Notes: generated from the sequence alone by a model not told the origin. A stretch of DNA of 64,000 nt from Dipteris shenzhenensis (GCA_047967505.1 CM106539.1); one strand, 5' to 3'. Shown: positions 32,198 to 42,175, counted from the stretch's first letter. Numbers and translations: made by a program.

Positions 32198-33886
32198 CTA
32201 ATTCTCAACCAAGGCCAGCCATTTCTGAAATACTTGGAACACATCACTCTTCCGAGCTATAGCATAAGCCCACACTTTCCTAGTTGCATCATCAATGAAT
32301 GTCACATAGTATTCAGCCCCGCCTAATGACCGTGTAGGCATGGGACCACATACGTCTGAATGCACCAAATCAAGCATTTCAAACTCTTTCTTTCCCCTTC
32401 TTTTATGGGCTGATTTAGTCTGCTTCCCATAGAGACAGTGCTCACAAAATTCAAAATCAGAGAAACTCAAATGCGGTACATAACCCAAACGGCATAAGAG
32501 TTTCATTCCATTCTGGCTCATGTGCCCCAACCTGCAATGCCACAAAGAAGTGCTTGGCTGCTCGGTTATTGCAACAACATGATCAAATACTCCTGATACA
32601 TGTAAGGGATACAAAGTCCCACACTTGGCACCCCTGGCCAAAAGCATAGAGCCCTTCTGAATTTTCCAACTCTGAAAGCCAAAAGTGGTGTGAAAACCAG
32701 CGTCATCTAGCTGACCCATTGAAATAAGACTCTTGGTCAGCTTAGGCACATGTCTCACATGTTTCAAAACAAATGCAGACCCATTTGCAAAAGAAAACTT
32801 TATGTCACCTGCTCCCACTATGTCACATGCATAGTCATTTCCAAGATGCACACAACCTGTCTTTCCACTATCATAAGTGGAGAACCATTCCCTATGGGGA
32901 GTAACATGGAGTGAAGCACCAGAATCCAAAATCCAATCCTGGGAATATGCATCATCTGAAGTGGTAAGCAACTCTGCAGATAAACTAGACATGAAGAGAA
33001 TGTCATTGTCACTATCATGTGTGACTGCATTGATCTCCTCGATCTTCACTTTTGCTTTGTCTTCCCTTGGACTTTCTTCCTTTTGATTTGCACCCCAATT
33101 CGCATTCTTTTTCTTATTCTTTTTCTCTCTTTTCAGCTTGTAGCAATCCTTTTTCATATGGCCCTTCTTGCCACAATGGTAACACTCAATGTTCCGTGCC
33201 CTGGATTTGCTACGAGACTTCCCTCTTTCTTGGGACTTCCCCCTGAACTGTGATCTGCCCCTTTGCACATTTAAGGTTGCATCCTGCTTGTTGCCATCCA
33301 TAGACTTCCATCTAATCTCCTCGGCCAACAAGCTACCCACAACATCATCAAATTTCAGTAGTCCACCAAGTGCAGAGTTACTGACAGCTGTACGGAAGGT
33401 ATCCCATGAGGATGGCAATGAACATAAGAGAAATATTGCCTTAGTCTCCGCATCAAAATTCATTTTTTGAGCCTGAAGCTGGCTAAAAATAATATTGAAT
33501 TCTTTCAAGTGAGAAGCAATGGAGACCCCTTCCTTCATCTGCAGCTCAAACAACCTCTTCATGAGGTAAACTTTATTAGAGGTAGTTTCCTTCTCATAAG
33601 TGGCACACAGTTTCTTCCACAAATCTTCCATAGTCTACTCATTTACTACTGTGAAATAAACTGACTCTGCAAGATGAAGTCTAATAGTAGACTTTGCTAA
33701 TGCATCCAACTCATTCCAATCATCCTCAGACATATTTGCACGCTTAGCTTCAATCCCTGCCAAGGGTTTAATCTGCTTCTTTTGAATGAGCACATCCCTT
33801 ATTTGTTCTTTCCACAAAGAAAAGTTTGTCCCATCAAACTTTTTAATGTTGAAAAACTCCTTTTCAGACATGGAAGAGGATGCCAT
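32198..33886 (-). pseudogene. gag-pol: gag, protease and integrase N-terminal half of element E
   Basis: Start at the Met at 33886 (MASSSMSEKEF), followed by FDGTNFSLWKEQIRDVL. One stop (TAG at 33632-33634, probably from CAG) divides gag; the same frame goes on with LMKRLFELQMKEGVSI and LPSSWDTFRTAVS. The CCHC knuckle is CYHCGKKGHMKKDC. The protease motif WILDSGASLHVTPH is intact. Integrase has LWHCRLGHMS, CEHCLYGKQ, LVHSDVCGPM and FIDDATRKVWAYA. It ends at a second TAG (32198), again at a probable Gln codon. Confidence 0.92.
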
Positions 33887-33910
33887 GATGCAAATAAAGC
33901 AAAATCCCAA

Positions 33911-35323
33911 ATGCTAGTGCCTGCAAGAGAGAATCACACCAAATACCAGGTGCATCCAAATGTGTATGCCACAATAGACTGAAATATCACCAAAAGCTCA
34001 AAGCTCAAAGCATCAAAAGATGCATCTGACTCATGTGCATATACTATGCATCCATATGAGCAAATCTAGCCCAAAAGGAAATGCCAATAAGTGCCAAATG
34101 ACTCAAGCATAAACATCGTCCACTGCCATATGCATCAATAATATCTCATCCAAGAGAGCATAGCACTATCAGTGCATCACCTGCAATGTGTCAAAGTTGC
34201 CCCTCAGCATAAAATAGCATCCATGTGCAAAGCGTCCATAAAAAATAGCATCCCACAAGGCAATTTGGGCCTATCAGCGCATCCAACAAGGACCGCACTG
34301 CATCCAAATGGCCTATAAATCATCCACTGCAACCCAATGCACACCACGAATGAGCGCACACTGCTCACTGCAACTAGAGTGATCTGCATAAGGTATGCTC
34401 AAGAAATCATAGTCCCACGGTAATGAGCGCTACTAAAAATAGAACCTGAGATGCTTCAAAACATGGGCGCCATTGCATAATCGGACTCAGCAAGAAAATT
34501 TGCAAATATCTCTCTTCTGCCAAAACTCCAAAATCCCAACCGATAAGTGAGAAATGGGAGTCAACACTTATCCACTGCCATGTGGCATAAATCTAAGGTT
34601 TCAAAACCTTAGTATGAAAAATGCATAACAGAGAGACAAAATCGAATACACAGAGATTTATAACTCTAAAAATCCTCCACTGAATCACGCAAGAACTGAT
34701 AGGTAGGGGTTTTTGGGCGTCCGGAACGCAATGGGACAGACGGTTTTGGAAACCGTGGTCTCAATCACTGGGTCTGGGTCCAACACACGGACTGAAAAAC
34801 GTTTTTTGAAACAGAGCTGTTTGTAAACTCCATTGGAGTGCGAATGATGAGCAACATAGAAGTTTTAGGACCTCTTGAGTCCACCGGAACTGACAGATCT
34901 GCAAATGGTTGCTCCAAACTTGAGTTCCAACACCCGGGCAAAAAACGCAGGAACTGACACAGTGACTCAGAAATCCAATGAAATGATCCCAGATTCAGGA
35001 ATGAAGGTGTTTCCAGGCTCCTGAAGTAATGTGGACACCAAAAGCAAGCAATAGTTGCCTCTACAAGTCAATACGGAGTCTCTGTCATCGAACGGATCGA
35101 ACGGAACAGGAAAAAGCTCAAAAAACGACTTTTTCTTTGAAAGCTCTTAACAGGCTCTCAAAACCACTTCACAAAGCCAAAGTGACTTTTCCAAAGGTTC
35201 CTCCAAGGTCTCTGCACACTCGGATGCAAGTAAAGTCACCCACAAAGCTTCCCACAGTGCTTCTCCTTCCTCCCACAGAGCTGCTGAGCTTCAAGCATTC
35301 ACGCACGCTCAGCTAGATCACTC
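33911..35323 (-). other. Long untranslated leader of element E
   Basis: 1.4 kb between PBS and gag with no domain. It contains many short AAGCATCAAAAGATGC-like and GCATCCAA-like repeats. A leader of this length may hold packaging or translation signals; nothing more specific can be seen. Confidence 0.5.
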
Positions 35324-35337
35324 GGGCTCTGATACCA
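35324..35337 (-). other. Primer binding site of element E (tRNA-iMet)
   Basis: TGGTATCAGAGCCC on minus, two bases inside the LTR. It is an exact match to the common plant initiator-Met PBS. Confidence 0.92.
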
Positions 35338-35339
35338 GT

Positions 35340-35510
35340 TGAGAGTGCTCTCAACGGAAGCAAGAACGGAAGAGGGAGAGAGAGAGACAGAGAGCCACAC
35401 AAGTTTTGGTGGGTGCAGAACCACCCTAATCTTCTTTTTCATTCATTTATATATGTGTTTGAGTATTGTACATAACTGGGGTAAAAGCACAGTGACCTTT
35501 AACCCCCACA
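35340..35510 (-). repeat. 5' LTR of element E
   Basis: 171 bp identical to 29598-29768. Flanked outside by GATGC (35511-35515). Confidence 0.95.
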
Positions 35511-35603
35511 GATGCTTGGATGAAGCTGGTTTTAGATCAGCTGCCTATGGAGACAGTGTGGAACTCTGCCTAGGCCCTGTATGTTCCAGCTGACTATCCT
35601 CAT
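35511..35603 (-). pseudogene. LINE ORF2 start (5' end of the endonuclease domain)
   Basis: ATG at 35601-35603 begins MRIVSWNIQGLGR, the classic start of a LINE endonuclease (W-N motif). A TAA lies 24 codons in. The fragment ends at the target duplication of element E; the codons on the far side (from 29597 downward) continue in the same frame. The ATG overlaps the stop of ORF1. Confidence 0.88.
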
Positions 35604-37064
35604 CGATATGAGGATGCTGGATGGAAAGGCCTACCTGACCTAGTAGAGGAGACCAGCTTCCCCTTGGCCGAAACACTCCTACTGAGGGCAAGAAACTCAA
35701 CAAGTGAAAGGATCCCCACACCTACTGAAAGGGAGGCCCTGTTAGAAGGAATCCCAATGACCGGGAACCCTAAGGTGGAGGGCACAAACTCCTCATCATC
35801 CATGAAAGTCACCGAATCTGCCAGGCCTCTATCAGCAGAACTGGAGCTGGGGGTTGAGGAGGCCTATGGCTGGGGTGAAGAGGAATCAGGAGACCTCATC
35901 TGCACCTGCACTTTCTCGGTTGTCCTGACTGTGGCAGGAATAGTCTGTGGGGAAGAAGTACCTGTAGTTCCCTCGTGGTCAGAAACCAAGGGGTCAGAGA
36001 CCAAAGTGACTGGGGCTGGTGGATCTAAAGGCCCCTCTTGATGTGGAACTGTAGTGTCTGGGGTTGCAGCAACATCCACCTCTGGAGTCTGCAAGGCGTC
36101 TGTTTGAATAGGATCAAAAGTCTCCTCCTGAGGTAAGGGAGCCGATCTGATAGCTCTCCAACATGGTACTAGGTGCGTGTGGGCATTGGGCACCCTGCTG
36201 CCCCTGGTGGTCCTGGGGTGCATGAAGTAGGGCGCCCTGTTGCTCTTGGTGGTCCTGGAGTGTGTGGTACAGGGTGTTGGGGAGTGCAGTCATGGTAGTA
36301 CGTGAAGGAGCCACACCAGAAGACCTCTTGGGTCTTTTTCTCTTCCTTGGGCAGCCTCTAGCAAAGTGCCCAAGGGTCTTGCAAATCCTGCACTAGTTCT
36401 GTCTACCTGAAATCTCGACTCTCTGTCGAAAGAGAGAGCCATTTGGATGCTGAAGCATAATGTGGTCATCTGAGATGTTAGGGTCAGAGACAATGACCCT
36501 AACATGAGGCACCCCATCTGCACTGACTGCCTCTGCCAAGGAAGAAGGCATGCTAGGAAGGGAGGGGATCTCCGTGACCACTCCGAATGTGGCTCTGATA
36601 GTGGCAAGCAGTCGATGGTAGACCTGAGGAAGACCAGGAAACCTAATGAATAGTGATGTGACCTGCCTGTCCTCCTCGACTGGATCGAAGCCCAAGGTGT
36701 AGGGCAAAAGAAAGATCCTCCTCGAACCCAAAGCCAGGGGATTAGCTTTGAGAATAAGGGCTGTGGACTCGTGGGAGTCGAAAACCACTTGGAAGAATCC
36801 ACGTCCCAAAAGTCAAATATCCCTGAGTTGAGGGGCGAGGTCTCCTACTAACGCCGCCAGCATCCAGTCTCTAGCCTGTGATCTAGAAGGGTGTGACCCA
36901 AAGATGCGGGCTAAAATGTGGAGCCCTTTAATTCCACATCTTTCTTGAGCTGCTGCAACTCGTCTTCTGAAAAAATGATGGTTCTCATGGCCGGTGGAGG
37001 TGGACGGAGATTGCCTGAATGGGGATCCATTCGCCACTCGATGTGAAAAGGCCGATTCCAACAC
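35600..37064 (-). pseudogene. LINE ORF1 (RNA-binding protein with CCHC knuckle)
   Basis: ORF1 protein binds LINE RNA and forms the particle for target-primed transcription. From 37064: a start, then 36393-36809 with FFQVVFDSHESTALILK, FRFPGLPQVY-type LFIRFPGLPQVYHRL and RVEISGRQN, which fits the DUF4283-type RNA-binding region of plant LINEs. The knuckle CRICKTLGHFARGC follows near 36350-36392, directly after a TAG. There is a TGA between 36809 and 36813, a frameshift between 36314 and 36223, and a stop near 35864. The low-complexity Pro/Ser/Thr tail ends with TGA at 35600-35602. Confidence 0.82.
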
Positions 37065-37446
37065 TGAAAAAGCTCCGTCCGTGAAACTACTACCCAGGAT
37101 GCCCTGAACGCGGGTGCAGGAAGAAGGAGAAAGAGAGGGTAGGAGAGAGGGGAAGGGAAGGGAAAGAAAGGGGCAGGAAGAAGGAGAAAGAGAGGGGAAG
37201 AGAGAGGGGAGACGGAGGTAGGCTAAGGGGGAGGCGTGGGGAGCTGAGATAGGAAGGAAGGGGGCGGGGAGAGAGAGGGAGGAGGTTTTTTTTTTTTTTA
37301 AACTCTTTTTTTTTTTTTGGGGGGGGTCACCTTAGGGGGGAGAGCAGGGGGGGTGAGGGAGAGCGTGGGGGAGGGAGGGGGGCAGGGGAGGAGAAGGGGG
37401 CGGGGGGGTTGGCGAGGGAGAGGGAGGGCGGAGGAGAAGGGGGTAG
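37065..37446. repeat. G/A-rich tract upstream of the LINE
   Basis: GAGGGGAAGGGAAGG-type purine DNA on plus, with a T run at 37287-37316. It is either the pyrimidine-rich 5' UTR of the minus-strand LINE or the left part of the minisatellite that continues at 40087. Confidence 0.6.
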
Positions 37447-37735
37447 TGTTGGGATATCTCAAGGTGTATGCCTCAGGCACACCTTATGTTTCTATGTGTG
37501 AGTGCTAGAGGCACAGTTAGGTGCCCACAAGCACAGTTAGGTGGTGGAAAAGCGACATAGGATGATTGAGTGAATCTAGGAGCAGATTGAGGAGATGATT
37601 GTGGAGCTTTGAGGTCATCAGTGATGTCAGTGACCATGTATGAGGTGCCTACTTAAGGACCTCTTTCTTCTTCATTCTATATGCAAGTACTCTGATTTTG
37701 TGTCCACTCTACTCTTTCCTTTCAGTATTCCAACA
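37447..37735 (+). repeat. 5' LTR of the gag-only element
   Basis: TGTTGGGATATC to GTATTCCAACA, 289 bp. It contains the near-palindrome GTGTATGCCTCAGGCACACC and a direct repeat CACAGTTAGGTG (two copies). Confidence 0.95.
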
Positions 37736-37748
37736 TGGTATCAGAGCC
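37736..37748 (+). other. Primer binding site of the gag-only element (tRNA-iMet)
   Basis: TGGTATCAGAGCC starts at the first base after the LTR. It is an exact match to the initiator-Met PBS. Confidence 0.95.
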
Positions 37749-38591
37749 ATTTCATCCCCCTTGAGCCCATTTTTGCCACATCATCATCATCTTCTTCTTC
37801 TTCTTCTTCACCATCTCTCCCTCTTCTCCAAAAATTTTGCTTGAGCTTGTTCTCCTTCAATCCTCAACCATTTCCCACACCCTTTCTGCTGTAGATCCCT
37901 CTTGTTAGGGTGAACTTTGGGCTGCAAGCAATTGGAGAACAACCCGCGCTACTGGTCGCCATTGCAGAAAAGTCATCATTTTTCTCTTCTGCGTTTTCTC
38001 TGCACCTGCTCTGTCTTTTCTTAATTCCTTCCAGGGCAAGCTTCTACATACCTAGAGCTACCTTGTGCTGAAATCTGAGTAGCAATGGCTGCATATTGAA
38101 GGAGAAAACAGAGAAAAACCACTCGACTTTGTTCAAGAAGGTGAAGGCGACCTAACGCGTTTTTTCGCCTCTTCTTCCCAGAGGATCTACTGTGGTATAC
38201 CAGCTCTCTTTTGCCTCAGAAAGCCCCCTTTCTTTTGCTTTGAAGAGTGTGCTATGAGCCCTCCAAGTTCAGCTCTCTAGTTTTGACAGTTTTTACATGC
38301 TTTTGAAAATGATGCTACATAAAATGCTACTCTAGCATTTCTGGTCTTTTGAAGTTTTTAATAACTTCACTACAAGTGTTGCTTCAGTTTTGTTTTGACT
38401 TGCTAGACCTGGTTCTGATTGGAAAGTGGTTATTTCATCCACTTCTATGAAGCATATAAAAAGTAGCATCATTGTTTGAAAACTAGTCACTACTATTTGC
38501 TACAACAAGTGGCTATACTTTGGAAGTATTGCAGTTCTTTTTGCCTTGTAAGAGAGATAGACACTGCCCAATATCTGGGTTAGACCCTCTC
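37749..38591 (+). other. Leader of the gag-only element
   Basis: 843 bp without an open frame of interest. It includes a (CTT)n run near 37790-37808. An upstream in-frame ATG at 38520 would add 24 residues without similarity to Gag, so the later start is preferred. Confidence 0.6.
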
Positions 38592-39422
38592 ATGGCTACT
38601 TTATATAATCTTGAGAAGTTCAATGGAAAGGGGTTCCATACATGGCAAATGAAGGTAAAATTTGCATTAATGCGGGAGAACTTATGGGGACTTGTCAAAC
38701 CTTCTCCTACCGCTTCTTCTACGGCCTCAAATGCTGGGGAATCTTCAGCTCCGACACGACCGGCAAGGGATCCAGCAAGAGAAGAAAAAGCATATGGTAT
38801 AATTGCTTTAGCTTTGGGTGATGATTACATACATCATATATCTGACTTGGAGTCTCCATCGGAAGCATGGCAGAAGCTAGATTTGATTTTTGGTGCAAGC
38901 TCTCATATTTCTAAACCATCACTTAAAATCTCTTTCTTTGAATTAAAGATGGCAAGTGATACTACTTTAGCTGCCCATGTCAACTATATGCGGAGTCTTA
39001 TGACTCAGTTAGCTTCTATCAACTCTCCTATCACCCTTGATGATGCTATGGCAGTACTACTTAAGAGTATGCCTGAAAGCTTTGATCACATTGTAAGCAC
39101 TTTGAAGAATCTTCCCAATCCAAACCTTGAAGGCATTATCTCAGCTCTCCAAGAAGAAGAAAGACACATGGAGTTAAGGAAAGGCAATGACACTGCTTAT
39201 GTTATGAAATTCCAGAAGGGCAAGTACTCTCCTTGCAATCACTGTGGAAAGACAAATCACCTTTCAAAGGACTGCTTCAAAGTTAATCCATGTAAGCACT
39301 GTGGCAAAAACAACCATAGTGAGAAGTTCTGCAGAGACAAAGCAAAGACAGAAAATGCAAATCTACTTACAGTGAATTTGCCTCCACAAGATGAGGCATC
39401 CCATGAAGATTATGCATTTTAA
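38592..39422 (+). CDS. gag: Intact copia-type Gag with two CCHC zinc knuckles
   Basis: 276 codons with no stop or frameshift. It would assemble cytoplasmic particles that package its own and perhaps other element RNA. The start is taken at 38592 (MATLYNLEKFNGKGFHTWQM), where copia Gag similarity begins: FNGKGFHTWQMKVKF, SEAWQKLDLIF, SDTTLAAHVNYMRSLMTQL, LLKSMPESFDHIVSTLKNLP and LQEEERHMEL are the usual UBN2-like segments. Knuckle 1 is CNHCGKTNHLSKDC and knuckle 2 CKHCGKNNHSEKFC (about residues 219-252), spaced by seven residues; most plant copia Gags have one. It ends 20 residues after an acidic tail with TAA. A polyadenylation signal follows 78 bases later. No pol is present in any frame. 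Confidence 0.93.
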   Translation: MATLYNLEKFNGKGFHTWQMKVKFALMRENLWGLVKPSPTASSTASNAGESSAPTRPARDPAREEKAYGIIALALGDDYIHHISDLESPSEAWQKLDLIFGASSHISKPSLKISFFELKMASDTTLAAHVNYMRSLMTQLASINSPITLDDAMAVLLKSMPESFDHIVSTLKNLPNPNLEGIISALQEEERHMELRKGNDTAYVMKFQKGKYSPCNHCGKTNHLSKDCFKVNPCKHCGKNNHSEKFCRDKAKTENANLLTVNLPPQDEASHEDYAF

Positions 39423-39499
39423 ATCATCTCTATGTATGCTCCAGATCACTCTTTTTATGTCAAGGTACTCAGCCTGGATAGTCCTCCAAAATGAATGAA

Positions 39500-39505
39500 A
39501 ATAAA
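39500..39505 (+). promoter_or_regulatory. Possible polyadenylation signal after gag
   Basis: AATAAA followed within 10 bases by a GT-rich stretch (TTGTGTGTTGTGTG). It could end a gag mRNA before the 3' LTR, giving a translated message distinct from the genomic RNA. This is inference from the pattern only. Confidence 0.4.
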
Positions 39506-39797
39506 TTATTGTGTGTTGTGTGTTTTTGTAAACACCTCTGGTCACCTTATGATGTAGGCCATGTGTATGTTTGTTCCATGGTACCTCCTACAGACATTGT
39601 GTGCATGTACATGTAGGGGAGATAACCATTGGAAGGTTTGTTTGTATCCCTTTCTGTTTACCTTACACCCAAGGAAACCCTTGCTAGCATGAGAACCTAG
39701 CCATAGATTTATCCTTGACCACCATGAGATGGCATGAGAAACTATGAGACTAGATGTATCCTTGACATAGCCTGAGGCATCTCCTTGAGGGGGGGTT

Positions 39798-40086
39798 TGT
39801 TGGGATATCTCAAGGTGTATGCCTCAGGCACACCTTATGTTTCTATGTGTGAGTGCTAGAGGCACAGTTAGGTGCCCACAAGCACAGTTAGGTGGTGGAA
39901 AAGCCACATAGGATGATTGAGTGAATCTAGGAGCAGATTGAGGAGATGATTGTGGAGCTTTGAGGTCATCAGTGATGTCAGTGACCATGTATGAGGTGCC
40001 TACTTAAGGACCTCTTTCTTCTTCATTCTATATGCAAGTACTCTGATTTTGTGTCCACTCTACTCTTTCCTTTCAGTATTCCAACA
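39798..40086 (+). repeat. 3' LTR of the gag-only element
   Basis: 289 bp, one difference from the 5' LTR. The G run GAGGGGGGGTTT just upstream is the likely PPT. Confidence 0.95.
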
Positions 40087-40560
40087 GGCAGCAGGGAGGG
40101 GGAGAGCAGCGGGGGGGAGATGGAGGGAGAGAGAGGGGGGTGGGGGAGGAGAAGGGGGTGGGGGGGCTAGCGGGGGAGAGGGAGAGCGAAGGAGAAGGGG
40201 GCAGCGGGGAGGGGGGCAGTGAGGGAGGGGAGAGGAGAAAGGGGTAGTGGGGAGGGGGGCAGCGGGGGGGGCTGGCAAGGGAGAAGGATGATGGGGGAGG
40301 GGACGGGGGAGGAGAAGGGGGGCGGGGGGGCTGACGGGTGGGGGAGAAGTTGGGCGGGGAGGGAGAGGTAGGGGGTAGCAGGGGGGGAGAGGGAGGGCGG
40401 GGAGGAGGAAGGGGAGAGGGAGGGTGAGGGAGGAGGGAGAGGGGGCTGGCAAGAGGGGAGGGAGAGGAGGCGAGGGGGGGCAGCGAGGGAGAGGGAGAGG
40501 GGGCTAGCTGAGACAGGGAGAGGGGGGGGTAGTAGCTCACGGGGAGGAGCAACAGCTCGA
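40087..40560. repeat. G-rich minisatellite (right part)
   Basis: Units of the form GGAGAAGGGGGCAGCGGGGAGGGG recur with variation. This is the same sequence class as 37320-37446, so the gag-only element split one array. Open frames on minus here are Pro/Ser repeats without meaning. Confidence 0.8.
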
Positions 40561-40995
40561 AGGTTGGGTAGCTACGACTGACTCATGGTTGGAATTTTGA
40601 ATGTGTTGTTAATTCAATATAAGGTAATGTCACCTTGAATTGTAGAGTATTGAATACACCACCTCCAAGTTTGTTGTGTAGAGAGGTGAACCTTTTAGAT
40701 GCAAACTTGTCCCTTTTCCTTCATTTGTATCCAAAGTAATTACAAATTTATGACCCCCTCAACTTGTGACTAATTTTTGAAGGTCTTCTACATTGAATTT
40801 GAACGTAGAGCTACTCATGCTCTCGATTTTGAACTAAAAAAATTTGCAATCGGAGTTATAGCACAAAAGTTATAGCAATTTTACTATTCTCTTCATATTC
40901 CATGCAATAAAGTTCTATTACTTGTATATATATTTTTGTAAAATTAATCTAGGAAAATATTATGAATATTCCAAGTCAAAATAATACTCTCGACC
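40561..40995. other. Sequence without a recognised feature
   Basis: Ordinary composition, no long open frame, no repeat that I can see. Confidence 0.5.
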
Positions 40996-41290
40996 AAGTT
41001 TGGTAATTTTGGTGAACATTTTTGGCAAATGTAGGAGGAATTTGACCACGGCGCACAAGACAAAGTTGGTCAGGACATCATGGGGTGTCCAAAAATGTAC
41101 AAACCCGCCACGGTGTGAATGTACAAACCCTCTAGATGGCCAAATTCACGCTGTGGTGGGTTTGTACATTTTTGGACACCCCATGATGTCTTGACCAACT
41201 TTGTCTTCTGTGATGTGGTCAAATTCCTCCTTTATTTGCCAAAAATGGACATCAAAATGGCTGAAGTTGTCAAATTCCTTCATCTACCTC
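40996..41290. repeat. Long palindrome, copy 1
   Basis: The left arm (about 40996-41112) and right arm (about 41135-41265) are inverted copies: TTTGGCAAATGTAGGAGGAA pairs with TTCCTCCTTTATTTGCCAAA, and TGGGGTGTCCAAAAATGTAC with GTACATTTTTGGACACCCCA. The loop is about 20 bp. The outer part of the left arm is more diverged than that of copy 2. Confidence 0.85.
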
Positions 41291-41851
41291 TTCAAAATCT
41301 ATATTTCTTCATAGGAAATCATGAAGTGCATCAATCCTTTACAAGGTGATATAGTAGCCAACCTAAAAATTAAAATAAAAGATACATGGACATAGCCAAC
41401 CTCTATGACTAAGAAAACATAGAAAATGAAATTTTTAGATTCCTCTTCAAAATATATATTTTCTCATGTAATGCATCAAATTATTTCAAGGTGATTTAGT
41501 GATATGAAATCAAATATTTCATTGACATAGCTAACCTAAAAGGTGGCTCCAAAGGCAAGATAAACAAAGAAAATGAAAATTTACAAGGTGATGTAGTGGA
41601 AGATCAAAGTCCTCTAGATTAAATTAAAAATTACATTGACATAGCCAACCTACAAGGTTCCTCCAAAGCGCAAGAAATTATATAGAGAATATATTGCCTA
41701 AGGGTCTTACCAGAGCTATGCTACAAGGCACATAAGTTACTTTGTAAATATTGACCAACCATCATTTGCTAAGTTACTTTGTAAATATTTTCTTTTCCAT
41801 ATTTATCTATGTTGAAGTTGATGCATCTATAAAGACACATGGATTTCAATT
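41291..41851. repeat. Degenerate short repeats between the palindromes
   Basis: CAAGGTGATRTAGTR, CATAGCCAACCT and TCTTCAAAATMTATATTTYTTCAT recur about every 90-120 bp (41295, 41343, 41454, 41495, 41590 and 41640). The flank after copy 1 (41291-41350) is repeated after copy 2 (42175-42240). Confidence 0.6.
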
Positions 41852-42175
41852 AGGTAGATGAAGGAATTTGACAATTTGGGCCATTCTAATGTCCATTTTT
41901 GGCAAATGTTGAAGGAATTTGACCGCGACACTAAAGACAAAGTTGGTCGGGTTGTCATGGGGTGTCCAAAAATGCAACAACCCACCACGGCGTGAATTTG
42001 GTCATTTGGAGGGTGTCCAAATGGCCAAATTCGTGCCATGGTGGGTTTTTGCATTTTGGGACACCCCATGATGTCTCGACCAACTTTGCCTTCTCCACCG
42101 TGGTCAAATTCCTCCTACATTTGCCAAAAATTGACATTGAAATGGCCAAAGTTGTCAAATTTCTTTGTCTACCCC
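41852..42175. repeat. Long palindrome, copy 2 (arms about 155 bp, loop 5 bp)
   Basis: An almost complete inverted repeat: GGTAGATGAAGGAATTTGAC at the left pairs with GTCAAATTTCTTTGTCTACC at the right, and pairing continues to the centre, where ATTTGGTCATTTGGA and TCCAAATGGCCAAAT flank a loop GGGTG (42011-42015). It is homologous to copy 1. A transcript would fold into one long hairpin. It is probably a foldback-type non-autonomous DNA transposon, or a hairpin-RNA locus. Confidence 0.85.

Larger units (their letters stand above)
29598..35510 (-). mobile_element. Ty1/copia element E, complete with identical LTRs and a target duplication
   Basis: Both LTRs are 171 bp and, read base by base, identical. 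GATGC flanks the element at 29593-29597 and 35511-35515 (5-bp target duplication). The internal order on minus is PBS, long leader, gag, protease, integrase, RT, RNase H, PPT. The insertion split ORF2 of the LINE in its endonuclease domain. The reading frame carries two stops, two frameshifts and a lost integrase Glu. Confidence 0.95.
22062..37100 (-). mobile_element. L1-type LINE split by two copia insertions
   Basis: Minus-strand LINE: ORF1 with a CCHC knuckle (35600-37064), ORF2 with endonuclease, RT and C-terminal region (from 35603, resuming at 29597 and 26018-28719, and at 22072-22560), ending in a short poly-A (plus-strand T run at 22062-22071). Copia element E interrupts the endonuclease region and copia element D the C-terminal region. 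Without the inserts it is about 5.6 kb, normal for a plant L1 element. The 5' end is blurred by a G-rich tract at about 37100-37446. Confidence 0.87.
37447..40086 (+). mobile_element. Gag-only LTR retrotransposon (TR-GAG type), young and structurally intact
   Basis: Two 289-bp LTRs (37447-37735 and 39798-40086) that differ at one base (AGCGACAT versus AGCCACAT), an exact tRNA-iMet PBS, one intact gag gene and a G-rich PPT. The internal region is only 2,062 bp and has no protease, integrase, RT or RNase H. Flanks GGTAG and GGCAG (37442-37446, 40087-40091) look like a 5-bp target duplication with one change. It inserted into a G-rich minisatellite. Terminal-repeat elements with only gag are a described non-autonomous class that needs pol supplied in trans. 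Confidence 0.93.

Noticed and set aside
37736-37748. tRNA gene suggested by the TGGTATCAGAGCC sites
   Set aside because: These are primer binding sites complementary to the 3' end of initiator-Met tRNA, each next to an LTR; no cloverleaf is present.
38520-38591. Upstream start for the gag-only element's Gag
   Set aside because: The extra 24 residues have no Gag-like features; similarity begins at the Met at 38592.
40060-40552. Pro/Leu-rich frames on minus
   Set aside because: Translation of the G-rich minisatellite.
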